Source: Gamsiella multidivaricata
Taxonomy: Eukaryota > Mortierellomycota > Mortierellomycetes > Mortierellales > Mortierellaceae
Reading direction: 5' to 3'
DNA length: 64,000 bases
Assembly: GCF_025024155.1 (NCBI RefSeq)
Contig: NW_026251778.1
Coordinates: forward strand, 1-64,000
In this document: piece by piece, positions 47,736 through 58,733 of the stretch
Numbering within the stretch: the stretch's first letter is position 1
How the letters are laid out: the number at the start of each line of letters is the position of its first letter
Notes under the pieces: generated by a model
Told to the model about the DNA's origin: nothing
Seen by the model: the letters and a program-made list of their open reading frames with translations, nothing else
The model's database searches: none
Made by a program: the position numbers and the translations under genes

Positions 47736-48716
47736 CTACCAAGAATTGATCTCCTTTAGCATCTCCTCCTGGTTCCTCCGCTGCTCCTCCTTCTGCTCCT
47801 CAGTCGCATACAGATTCAACGTCCCGAACCACAGTTTAATGAAATCCCCATACATTCCCGCTTTTTCCTTCGCAAACCCAAATCGGATATACCCATGCAA
47901 CGCAGCCTTCTGAAAAAACGTCGTCGAGAACCACACCCTCCTGAATCCTTCGGCCTTCGCATACTTGACCAAATGCTCCATCAACATTCGACTGATCCCC
48001 AACCGACGATAGTTTATATCCACGGACAAGCGCCTCAGCTCTGCGTCGCCCTTATCCGCGGCCTTGAACGTCTCCTCGCTTCCGCCCATTGCCAGATGCT
48101 TCCTCTTCAAATGCCCTTGATGCGCAAAGTTGTCGTCTAAAGCGATGCAACCTAAGACGAGCTGAGGGTGCGAATCCAAACAAGCGACCCAGAATGCCGA
48201 TCGGTTCTTCTTGCCGCCAGTAGATTTCTGGGATTGATAATATCCCTGAATATCTGAAAGATCATCCTTGAAACAGCCCTCGATATACTCTGCAGTTCCC
48301 GCTAGGCACATCCGATAGATCCCCACGAACGTCGTTACTGCCACCACCACTGAGACCATGACCCAAACAATCAAAAGCGACGGTTTCACAAAGTGAAGGA
48401 TGAGCGACTGCGCTGATTCGGGTTTTGTCAAGCTCTCCCAGAAGCTGCGCAAATCCTCTGCTGAAAGCCCGGCCATTGACGGCGAAGAGACCGAGGATTT
48501 GGAGTTCGCATAGGCAAAAAGGGCAAGCTCGATCAAGGAGGCGTAAATGACCGACTTTGTAAGGATCGAGAGAATCGTCTTCGGGTGGGTCGCCTGTTTC
48601 CGGAAGACGGGGGCGGTGACCACATCGAACCCCTGCAGTAGGATCTGGACCACTTGGTCGTTGTCCGCCTCTACGTATGGTCGGATTCGGATCGCACTCT
48701 TGTCGATTTCTTGCAT
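47736..48716 (-). CDS. Membrane-bound GNAT N-acetyltransferase
   Basis: Intronless, 326 aa. Starts with a GNAT beginning (IRIRPYVEADNDQVVQILLQ), then two hydrophobic segments (ILTKSVIYASLIELALFAYA and PSLLIVWVMVSVVVAVTTFV) inserted before the core, as in NAT8-like membrane acetyltransferases. The core has FWVACLDSHPQLVLGCIALD, the acetyl-CoA loop LSVDINYRRLGISRMLMEHL (R-x-x-G-[IL] form of the Q/R-x-x-G-x-G/A motif), VKYAKAEGFRRVWFSTT and YIRFGFAKEKAGMY. Acceptor substrate unknown; NAT8-type relatives act on Cys conjugates or on secretory-pathway proteins. The tail is charged and coiled (EEQKEEQRRNQEEMLKE). It sits between two broken mobile elements. Confidence 0.88.
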   Translation of the reverse strand: MQEIDKSAIRIRPYVEADNDQVVQILLQGFDVVTAPVFRKQATHPKTILSILTKSVIYASLIELALFAYANSKSSVSSPSMAGLSAEDLRSFWESLTKPESAQSLILHFVKPSLLIVWVMVSVVVAVTTFVGIYRMCLAGTAEYIEGCFKDDLSDIQGYYQSQKSTGGKKNRSAFWVACLDSHPQLVLGCIALDDNFAHQGHLKRKHLAMGGSEETFKAADKGDAELRRLSVDINYRRLGISRMLMEHLVKYAKAEGFRRVWFSTTFFQKAALHGYIRFGFAKEKAGMYGDFIKLWFGTLNLYATEEQKEEQRRNQEEMLKEINSW

Positions 48717-48959
48717 TCTTTGGTGGTTGGGAAGCGAGTGGTGGACGGCGGGTGTGCGGGTGTGGTGGATAAGCGAAAAGGAAGAAGAGAAAGAAGAGAA
48801 GAGAGAAGAAATAAAAAAAATTATATATTTGTCGCCGGCATATTTTTCAGCCAGAACCCTTATGATGGAGGAAGTAGTTTTTAGTATTCAATTTGATCCA
48901 AAAATATATATAAACGTGAACACTAATCATCATCCTTCTCAACTCCATCTACCATCCTC

Positions 48960-50578
48960 ATGCTCAACGCGAAACGTAAGACTGAACCAAGCAAGGGAGC
49001 TTTCTCCTCCAAGAAAGCGAAGTTAAAACGCCAATCCATCACACTGGACGAGAAAGTCTAGTTTATCGAGAGCGTCATATCCTACATTGGACGCGTAAAC
49101 AACATTATCAAGAGTTCTACGGCTCATAGGATTAGGGGAGAGCGAGATACCATCCTAGCTAACAAGAACCGGCTGTCGCCCCGGTCTTCCAAGAAAATCA
49201 TGCGCATTAAAGAGCGCCCATTTCTTGCCTTGGAAGAAGCACTTTATAAGTTGCAATTCTATCAAATGCTTTAAGCTTTCTCAAGAGCACAATCCTAACA
49301 CTGGGTTTTGAAGACGTTGTTGTGACCGATGCTCGCCTTAAAGCAGCAGCTCTGCATCTATGGGGCGTCATGAAGGATTATTACAAGTAAGGAAAGGAGC
49401 CGCCTTCATCAGCCTTTTCAACCGGGTGGCTTCGTGGGTTCAAGAGACAGCAGCCGATCAATAAATTCACACAGCGCATGGCGAAAGTGGGTCCGTGGAT
49501 CTAACAAAAGTTCAGCGCCAAATGGACGACATTCACAGGACACTTGCAGGGTTTGACCCCAACGACATTTACACATGCCACGAAACTAGCCTCTATCTCA
49601 AGATGCCCTCAAACAAACCACTTGACACTGGTCCAATTCGTGGCAAAAAAATCATTCGGACACCTCAAGTGTCGGTCTTGCTTTGCTGCAATTCCACCGG
49701 CTCTGACAAACGCAAGCTATCTGTGCTGTGTAAGTCGGGTGTAGCTGCATATTTTGCACATTCTGAGCAATGTTATCGCAAGGATTTATCCCATTGCATT
49801 TTGCTATTTTATAGCGAAGAACAAACCCAAGGGATTGAAGGAGGAGACGCTGAAAGAGATTGATGCCGATATGAAATACTCTGGATATATGACAAAAGTG
49901 CAATTCGACAAATGGCTTAGGGATCTCGATAAGGATATTCGACAGCAAGGTCGCAAGATAGCTCTGCTTATCGACGGCATACCAGGACGTGGTGGAGGCG
50001 AGGGCCACGGTCTCACCAATATCACCATCGTACATTTATCAGCAAAGACAACATCCGTTACTCAGCCTTTGGACGCCGGCATTATTCGATCTTTCAAGGT
50101 TAAATACGGTCAGGAGATGCTGAAGGTTATAACTCGTGCTCGCAAGGAAGCGAATAATCCAGATGCAACAGTTGCCAATGGAGTACTCTGGGCCTGTCTA
50201 GTCAAGGCATGGAAGGAGGTCAATTCTGGCTTTATCCGTAACTGCTTCGCCCGTGTCCCAACTATGCCTCCAGAACACAAGAACCGCCTACGTAAGCTTG
50301 GTGTCGTAACACTTAAGGATGAAGTAACACGCCTTCAACAGGAGCTCAAACGAAAATACGCGGACAACAAGGACACCGTCTCCAAGCAAAAGGACTTTTC
50401 TGTCCTCCATTACCTCATTATGTGCGACGGTGATGGACCTTCAGAGTCGGTTCAAGGAGCTGCGATGAGTGTCATAAACAGCGAAACATTCAAGCACCTT
50501 TTCAACCATTACCAGGAGAGCGGCTTTATTGAGAAGGATAAAATCGATGATGATGATGATGATTTAGGGGATGAATAG
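48960..50578 (+). pseudogene. Broken pogo/Tigger-type DDE transposase
   Basis: Reads as a Tc1/mariner-superfamily pogo transposase split across frames. N-terminal HTH: RQSITLDEKV then a TAG (near 49060) where the helix continues as FIESVISYIGRVNN. A CENP-B-type second HTH follows (ARLKAAALHLWGVMKDYYK, stop TAA near 49388, then PSSAFSTGWLRGFKRQQ). The DDE domain: YTCHETSLYLKMPSNKP (first catalytic Asp replaced by His), IALLIDGIPGRGGG (second Asp kept), and SVTQPLDAGIIRSFKVKYG (third). The last frame, 49754-50578, is open for 274 aa and ends in an Asp run. With stops, shifts and a lost catalytic residue it is dead. No clear terminal inverted repeats or TA duplication were found by eye. Confidence 0.75.
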
Positions 50579-50983
50579 GTGGTTCCGCCGAAGCGGAAGG
50601 TGAGCAGAGTCTTTTTTACTCACCGTTCTCGCGACGTTACAAGGGTTGAAGAATACTCATCGTCTGATGCAAGCCCACAGAAAAAGAGGCCGTCTGACAT
50701 GTAGGCTATCTGGCGGACCATCGATGAAGCAACGTCCATGTCCCGTGGACGCCGTGACCCCATATCTATCGAATATATGCGCGTGTACAGAAACAAGTTT
50801 AACTGCAGGCAACCAAGACGATCCGGGCCTTTATTATGATTAACGTTATTATGAATTAAAGCAACTAGTTTTTACGTTGAGGTAAAGAGTCGATAGAAGC
50901 AATGGAGAGAGTGGAGAGAGTGGAGAGAGTAACGAGTAGATAAAATAAAATGAAAAGTAAATGATGCATAGAAAGTAAAATAT
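50579..50983. other. 3' flank of the transposase relic and TMEM94-like gene
   Basis: Contains no gene. A GGAGAGAGT triplicate at 50902-50929 (about three copies of GTGGAGAGA) lies downstream of the TMEM94-like stop and is the only repeat noticed. The 3' end of the element cannot be placed. Confidence 0.4.
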
Positions 50984-53900
50984 TCAGAGCGGAGAGTGCA
51001 TCCCCAGCTTGGTGTTGAACTCGAGTTTTGCCAGCTTCTGTGCCCGAACACATTCCTTCATATCCCTGGCCTTGACCACTTCCTGCACTGGCAAAAACAC
51101 CAATGGCCACAGGAACGCCAACACAAAGACCCACCACGACACACTCCGTACTGAAAACGGGCCGTGGAACAGTGAAATGATACAAAACACAAACTGCAGT
51201 GTCAAGCTAATTCGATAAAGAAGAAAACACGCGTTAGTATAAATCACGAACTTGACGTACATTTCGATAAACCATCGAGGGGGGAGGGGAGGGGGGATTT
51301 CTTCTGGTCATACTTCCTCAGAACTTACCTACTAACACAGGCGCCGATCCAGACCTTGTTCTTCCATGGCATGAATGACCGCATCGACAGTGTCCGGCTG
51401 ATAAACGTACTCGACATCCAGATCATGTACCACACCCATATTACCATCGTAAAATTCTGTGCATACAACAGTGCCCATTGTTCGCTATCGGACCATTCCA
51501 ACCAAGGCGTGTCAATTCCGAAGCTGTTGAACAGGAAATGGTACCCCTCCCGCCCATCATACACTTGTAGCGTGCTATCATGAAAGAAGACAATCAGAGA
51601 CATTAGTTTGCTTGAAAACGAATACGCATAAGACATCATAGTTGACGTAGATAGCGAGACATGTCACATACAAGAGAAAGACGAACACACACATCCCGAT
51701 GGGGAGGATAAATCGCGCCAGAAAGTAAAAGATGAACCGCGGAAGATCTCTGAGAGGAGATGTATTCTTGCCTAAAAATCGCGAGAGAGAGAGAGAGAGA
51801 GAGAAGAAGAAGAAGCTGAGCGTAAGAAACATGGTCTGATAATAACGAAGAGGCACGCAATGGTCTACGATGACTATGGAACAAGGTACAGCACTTACTC
51901 GGCATCATGGTCATGGTGTCCGGTTCGTGCGGCGAAAAAAAGAACGAAAGGATCAAAAGTGGCACGATAATCCACATCAACCACAGGATTTGATAGCCAG
52001 TCATCGCAGGCGGCAACAGGAAGCAGTACGAGACAAGGAGAAGCAACGAGATCGACATGAAGGACGCGATCATAAAGATAACACCCTACGCGATGAAAAG
52101 ATTAAGAACGGAGTCAGCTTTCAATAGGCCACGACTCATTGTAGGTAACTCCACAGCAAACGCATACCTGGCGCTGTGAGTTCAGTAGACGACGCGCCTC
52201 CCTGACAACCTGTGTCAGGGCATATAAGCTGGTTTCGCTATGCATCGTCAAACCGCAGGGCAGGCTGTTGATCTTGGCCCCAAGTGAGAACGCAGATCGT
52301 GATTCTGGACTCGATCCCATCCTTATAGGCTCCATTCCGACGCTGATATCCGCCTGCGATAATATTAAAATGATTAAATAGGAATAGGAATAGGTTGTTA
52401 AAGTTACATCCCTTAAAAGAAGCGTTTAAAGCCGAAAGACTCGGTTTCTTCATCTTACCTTGGCAAACGCCGCGATATTATCAATGTTGAGCGAACTGCC
52501 AATACAACAGACGACCTCGCCATAATCCTGAAAGATCTTGATCATCTCTGTAGCTGCCTCGGCCCCACATTCAGCGAACAGTGACACATGGAGTGGAATG
52601 TCATCCACACTCTCGAGGTGAGGTCGGATATTCTCAATCCCTCGTGGCAGCTGCGCCTTGATATCATACGATTCCAAGTACCCTGTGCTCGCTCCAAAGG
52701 GGTCAGATGCAGAGGACAGCAAGATACAGCTGTTCCAGTCTGTCTCTAGCCCAAGACGGTCTGCAAAGGCCTTGCTCTCGCGTTCGCTCGCCGGTGAAAA
52801 GTACACAAAGCGGATTCCTGCCAATCCCAGATCCTCGATAAAGTCGCACACATTCTAACAAGATTAGCAGCAAAAAACGTCAGTATTTTCTCGCTCGAAA
52901 CAAAGGGAGTCAAGTTCGCCTCGCGGCTTAAAAAAATGTGCTCAGAGAACATACTGTTTTGGGCTGGTGTGCAAGAGTCGCCATTCCAAGAAAGATCTGA
53001 CCCTGCACAGCTTCCTCGTAAAACCCCTGCGTGTTAACAGGCGCCACAGGAACCAGGTCATCCATATTTTCCTCTCCCGACAGTTCCATCTCGCGCAGTT
53101 TTCGCCATCTCTGCAGTGGGCCGGTTTCTGTCTTCGTTCCAGATACACCAGAGTCATCAATAGAAGATCCGTAGTGATACGCACCATCATCTCCCGTATC
53201 GCTGACACCACCAACTTCAATTACGATGTTGACGGGATCTGGTAAGCTGCTGATGTCAATCCTTGGACTCTCAGCTAGGGGTTCAGGATCCGTGCTAGTT
53301 GTTTTAGTCGCCTCCACCACCTCCTCTTTCTCATCCCGAGCTTGGTTTGGCGAGTATTCGTTGTTGGAAGATTGTTTCTCGTCCTGCTTCTCCTCGGCCT
53401 CAGGCAGCTCTCGCACAGGTAAGGTGATGAATTCAGAGGTCGAGGGATCAAATTCTGCCGCTTTACGTCTCTGATCGATCGCAATGGGTCGGTAAGCATA
53501 TGCCACGCATTGCAGATCATTCACTACAGCCGTCTGGTAAAAGTCCGAGATTTTCTTGAGCATCTAGTATTATACAGGCACATAAGCATAAGTTAATCGG
53601 TTATACCATAGAATACCAAATGCTAAATGCGAAGGGTACGTCAAGCGGAGCCCTACTGTCTCGTTGAGCTCCTGAAGATCGGCTCCGTTCCAGTACTCAG
53701 TGCAGCACTCGACCACGCACTCGACATGTCCATCTGTCTGAACCATATAGCTGTCGCTGGTCTCTTCATGGTATATGGTGCTAAGCATCGTCGGTATCTC
53801 GTACGTCGACAGCTTGCCAAAGGTCATCGGTGGCATCGGCAAATACGGATGGAAGCACATGATCTCCTTTTGAAGCGTGAACGGGTAAAGGGCCTCCTTC

Positions 53901-56331
53901 GTAAACCCAATCTCCTTGCCTAGTCGACACAGACATGTCTGCTGAGCTGCTCTCGTGCGACAGTGGTAGTGCAGCGTATTGCATTTTCGATGCGGTTCCC
54001 TCCTCCGGGGGGCCGAGAGCGTTCCGCAGTTCGTGTTTAAGAGCTGGTTGAGTCCGATGGGCTTGAGCGACTGAATGTAGGTTTCCCAATCCTTGTCCTC
54101 AAAACGTAATCCATTGGGCGAGAAGTTGTCCTCCAACACATCCAGAACAGCCGTATCCTCATCCTCTGTCGCCACAAAAAGCTGCTCCATTGCAGGAAAG
54201 GCTGTAGCGATCGTTCCTTCCTTATCGATGCTACAGATGACAGTGATTCCGCCAAGACTCTCCACGAGATTGGTGCTCCGAGTCAGACCATCATCGAAGT
54301 CTGAACCACTGTGGTCCCACCGCGTTAACAAGCGCCAGAACCGCTTCCAGACCTCATTAAATTCGATGTTGACATTCTTGGTTGGTGGGGGCGCTTCGAC
54401 GTCGAACTCATCCACGTCCTTTTCGTCCTCGTACTCTGTCTTTGAGATCTGAAGAGTATTGAATAGGACCAGGATGGCCGCGTTCGTGTATGCCTTAGAG
54501 ATCTGAAGTAATGTCGGTAGTGAGAGAGGAAGCAACGGCAACGCAGCATATACTGGGAGGGCCAGGAGCTGCTCGAATCCATTGGAGGCATGCTCCAGCT
54601 GCAGAACTTCTTTTAGTATGAATCGCAGGAGGTTGATTGCAAAGGCCAGGAGCGCAATACCCAACAGGACTTTACAAAAGATGATTTGATTGACGACGAG
54701 GAGCTGCTTCAGGATCAAACTCTTTGGTCGGGGCGTTGGGTCGAGGGCCGTGTGCAAAATACGTTCCAGCGGTGTCTCCAGAACCTCAAACGTATAGCGT
54801 CCCTGGAGTTCATTGTGAATCCTCTGCAGTGCTTCTGAAGGCGATGGTCCGAACAACGATGGTTGAAAAATCTCCTTCCGTCTAAGAAAAAACTCTCTGA
54901 CGTGAGGAGATGTTCCATGCCGTCCATGATCCTGATCCTGGTGAGGTGAATGCGAGTGATGATTATAATGGTGGATATTGAGGTGAGAGCTCCGTGAATT
55001 GAGTGGCGAGTTGGGGTGTTCGATCCTGTGCCGTGAGAGCATACAAAGTACTCTGCAGGGAGCTTTATCGCCATATACCATCTCGATCAAGTCGCCTTTG
55101 ACGATCAGGTTGCTCGGTATTGTCCTGACGATGCCTGAACGGATCACACGCACTGTGCTCACCGATGGGATTGATGGGATTTTGAGTTCCTGGTGAGGAG
55201 GATTGGACACAATGTTGAAACATAGATCAGTAAGGGAACAAAATGTCTGTAACACTTTCACGAAGCGACCACGTTGGTCGTGGCTATTACCTGACCCGCC
55301 TGCAGTCGGATAGTCTCTAGTTCCAAGATTACGCCCTTCACACGGTCCTTGACTTCTCTACCTCGCAATTGAAGATCACGTTGGTTGATGTATGCGTTCC
55401 AGACAAAGATCGCCGCCAAGATCGCCACTTCGACAATGGTTCCGATCAGCCGTGATTGGCGTGGTGAAGAGTTGAGTATGCCGTAGATGTAAAAGGCTAG
55501 CAGGCAAAGCATGGCCACGACTGTCGCAATCGGAGGGAATGAAGTGATATACTTGATGAAGTCTACAGGGTGGGATGAATAGCCAGTAGAGAACACAAAG
55601 GGGCGGTCAGTGTCAAAATATTCGGCGTAGGCTCGCACAGACCATCCAATTGCTTAATTGTCTTACGCTGCATGCTGGTCGTCCGGGTGCTGTACTGGCT
55701 CAGCACCTCCGTGGCAACATCAACGAGTTTGCTGTAGAATAACAGAATAGAGCCGCAGAGTACAGAAATATTACGTTAAATGACGAGAGTTCAATTGCTC
55801 AGAACAGTGTTGAATCCAGAGTATAGAAACATACGTGATTGCCTCATCCGTCGTCAGCCCGGAAAAAGATCCTTCTGGCTCCATGGCCACGGTGATTTCT
55901 CGAACCCCCCTCTCCAGATCATCGTCCTCCGATTGTCGATGTACTTGCGTAGAGGAGCGACTGGGTAGTTCGTCAAAGAGAATTGGTTCGTTAGAGTCCT
56001 GGTTGATGATCCTTCTTCTGGAGCCTTGATTTCGGACGAGGCTTCCTACAGTCTCTGAGTTTGCCAGTTCTGAGGCCAGGCTACAGAGGTCCTTGGAGGA
56101 TGAGGATTTTGTATGCCCCGGAGAATCGAGTCTTGAAAGTGGAATGGGATCTCTGTGTTGTACGGCTTCAGGCGTGTGCTCGTGGGAGGTGTTCTGGGAC
56201 AGATGACTGAATGATTCCATCTGAATCCGATGAGGGGGCGAGGAGTTGTCGTGTAGGGTATGTTCCTGTTCTTGCTGAGGTTCCTGCGGTCGCCCCTGTA
56301 GGTGCTCCGACAGAGAGAGTTTGGGGTCCAT
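50984..56331 (-). CDS. TMEM94-like P-type ATPase-related membrane protein
   Basis: Multispanning protein related to human TMEM94, a P-type-ATPase-like protein of the ER proposed in Mg2+ handling. Exons on minus: 56331-55835, 55731-55667, 55562-55291, 55189-53657, 53563-52955, 52854-52459, 52353-52168, 52085-51899, 51771-51672, 51574-51329, 51206-50984 (1437 aa). N-terminal 170 residues are polar. Then two helices (TVVAMLCLLAFYIYGIL, LIGTIVEVAILAAIFVWNAY), an actuator-like part (IRSGIVRTIPSNLIVKGDL), two helices, and the phosphorylation-loop equivalent VICSIDKEGTIA (about residue 599; standard pumps have D-K-T-G-T), then VVCCIGSSLNIDNIAAF and DISVGMEP, which match TMEM94's hallmark GSS-N and D-I-S regions. 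About six helices follow. The donor of exon 4 is the weak GTAGGG; other junctions are good. Whether it transports is unknown. Confidence 0.85.
51783..51804. repeat. GA dinucleotide repeat in a TMEM94-like intron
   Basis: About eleven GA units in the intron 51772-51898; it reads as a CT run in the transcript, near the acceptor of that intron. Confidence 0.75.
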
Positions 56332-56613
56332 GTCAGCCTCTTGTTTCCATTGGGTGTTGGAAGGATGCGAATGTGTGGTATAAAAGTGTCAGGAAGTATG
56401 AAGAAATATGTGTGTGACCTCAGGAGCTGTCATAGAAGAGCAATTGGGCCAAGCATGAGCTGATTAAGGGTATACTTTAAGCATTCTCAGAGTCAAAGCT
56501 GTCGCGCGGTCTTCGAGCATTCCTGTTCCTCATTCAAGCAGCCACACGCTTTCATTCATTTTGTTCGGTCTGCCGCTTAGAATCCTTGTAGAACCAGGGA
56601 CTGGAACCATATC
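56332..56613. promoter_or_regulatory. Divergent promoter, TMEM94-like / BRE-like genes
   Basis: Only 282 bp separate the two opposite start codons, so both genes must share promoter DNA. No TATA box is evident; the BRE side has a GTTCCTCATTCAAG stretch and the TMEM94 side is A/T-rich. Confidence 0.55.
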
Positions 56614-58621
56614 ATGTCGCTCTATATAACCGCCAAGGGCTCGCCTTACAACAGGAGCCACTATCTGAACCAATCCTTGCACCACCTCGCCGAACAGTAT
56701 GGTATGACTCTATTCTCAGTCAAGGACGTCAACCTGAGCTGCTCGCAGACAGTCTTCAACCCAGACGGAAACCCTATCGCAGACATCCTTGAGATCACAA
56801 TGCGCGCGAGTACCATTGGGAGCAAAACTGTTGACTGTAAGTCATGAATACCTCCGCTTTCGACCGCGTGTACCATATGCCAAGCATTTGGACTAAGAAC
56901 CACCAATACCCTGGCGTTCTCTTCTCGCATCAGTACAATTCTTCTATGATCCATACGATTGGTCCTTCCCACCCGACTTGATTATCCATGGGCTATCCAC
57001 CAATCCCTCCTTAAGTGACCTTGGCTTGGACGACTCGTGGGACCATGAGGACCCTGCAAACCTGAGCAGAGTGCTGGGCAAACTATCACGGATGATGCAG
57101 GTACACTTGCTGCAAAGACAACAGGTCTTTACTTCAAAAGTAATGTGGGATGAGTACAGGGACGCGATATTGAACGTTCATGATCGCACGCCTCTATAGC
57201 ACGGCGAACGACAGAGAGTAGCACTGTGCGACAATGAACGGATACAAGTCGAATACAGCTGCCTGCATGACATGGAGGTAATTCTACAGTCTACTCCTCA
57301 TTTCCAATTAGGAAGTACGCGATCACGATGGCTGGCATAAAAGATATTGTACTGATTTTGTACCTGACTTGAACAGGAAATGGACTGCTGCTTGATACCT
57401 GGAATGGATGGACCAACAAAGGTATGCTTCTGAACCCTTGTTATCTCTATGGAGATTCTGCTTATTTGATTCATGTTCATTAACGCTAGCTTGCCTACCC
57501 GTTCAGGTTTTGTTTGCAGTGCCTTTCCATATTGCATATCATAGCAATGGAAAGAAACGCAGGACCAAAGGTATATGACTAGTACCACGAGGGATACTCG
57601 CTTAGCATGCGACAGTAACACTGGGTGACTGAGGCTTATATTTTACTCCGTATAACTCTAGTTGTCGCCAAAATCCAGTTCCTGATCAGCTCCTTGGTCC
57701 CGAACGATATCACGGCTGCTCAGAGTAAACTCGAAGTACTGTCATCATTCGAGTACCCAGAGCTCATCCAATCAGTAAGTGCCTAATAACAACCCTGGAG
57801 AGTAAACGTCAGTATTCAAGGATCGGCCACTCTGACATCCACTAGTTAATGCTTACAATTAGGTATCGGAAATTAGCAAAGAGGAGCCGATTACGGCTTA
57901 TATTGAAAGAGTTACAAAGAGAGTAACGGACCATTTCGAAAGGCAAGGACGAAGCAGACAGCTGAAGAAAGAGTTTATCGAGACCATCACGACTACTTTT
58001 AAACCGTATGTTGCATGCATGGATTAGCTTTGATTTTTTTTGCACGAAAATGCTTCCTCTTGCCGCTCACATATGATTCGACTTTGTGCCGCCTGCTACC
58101 TATCTTTTCTATAGGCAACTCTTAGAGTGCGACCTTACGAACTACAGTTACGCTGCGTTCTTGTTTACGGTGCCAAAAGAGAAAATGCAAGCATCGGCGG
58201 TCGTGACATGTGAGCTATCCACTAATCGTTCACTGGAAGGGAGTGCCATTTTTTTTAGAGCATTAGTTAACATCCTGCTGCACTTAGTTTTTGTTTCTGA
58301 TAGCTTTCCTGATGAGTATCCAAAGATGACGATGACGGCACCGGTTATGCCAGGCGACTCTTACACGGCAACACCACCTCCAGAGGCGATACCCATCAAA
58401 CGGTACAGTCCTCGGTGGGGCGCCGACAGGATTGTCACAGAAATTTGGTAGGTTGTCAGAGTCACTTTGTGCTTTTTTCGAGACGGCGGATCAAATCCTA
58501 CATATGCCTAACATGCCTATTTTGATTACTGTACCGCCATAGGGAGCAATTGTGGGACGACATCCCTCGCTTCCACACCAAGTTGTTGCATATGGCATCA
58601 AGCCAAACGACTCTCGTCTAG
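56614..58621 (+). CDS. BRE/BABAM2-like subunit of a BRCC36-type deubiquitinase complex
   Basis: Exons: 56614-56836, 56934-57100, 57200-57277, 57377-57421, 57507-57570, 57662-57774, 57863-58005, 58115-58209, 58288-58447, 58543-58621; all phases agree (388 aa; human BRE is 383). BRE proteins have two UEV-like folds and scaffold BRISC and BRCA1-A complexes around the K63-specific deubiquitinase BRCC36. First fold: QFFYDPYDWSFPPDLIIHG, with the FPPD that relates it to E2-like UEVs. Second fold: AAFLFTVPKEKMQASAVVT, then SFPDEYPKMTMTAPVMP (the F-P-x-E-Y-P-x hallmark of UEVs) and RYSPRWGADRIVTEIWEQ, matching the Y-S-P-R-W element of BRE. The intron at 58210-58287 (78 nt) has no stop and could be retained. 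Yeasts lack BRE. Function is inferred from family; BRCC36 and partners are not in the window. Confidence 0.85.
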
Positions 58622-58733
58622 GTGTAGAAGAATATCGTCGTCATCCTTTGCACATCATTGCAGTAATACGACCCTCTCTTCAAATAAAATCAATGATGTG
58701 GAAAACCCTGTCTATATTCAATTACATTACGAA

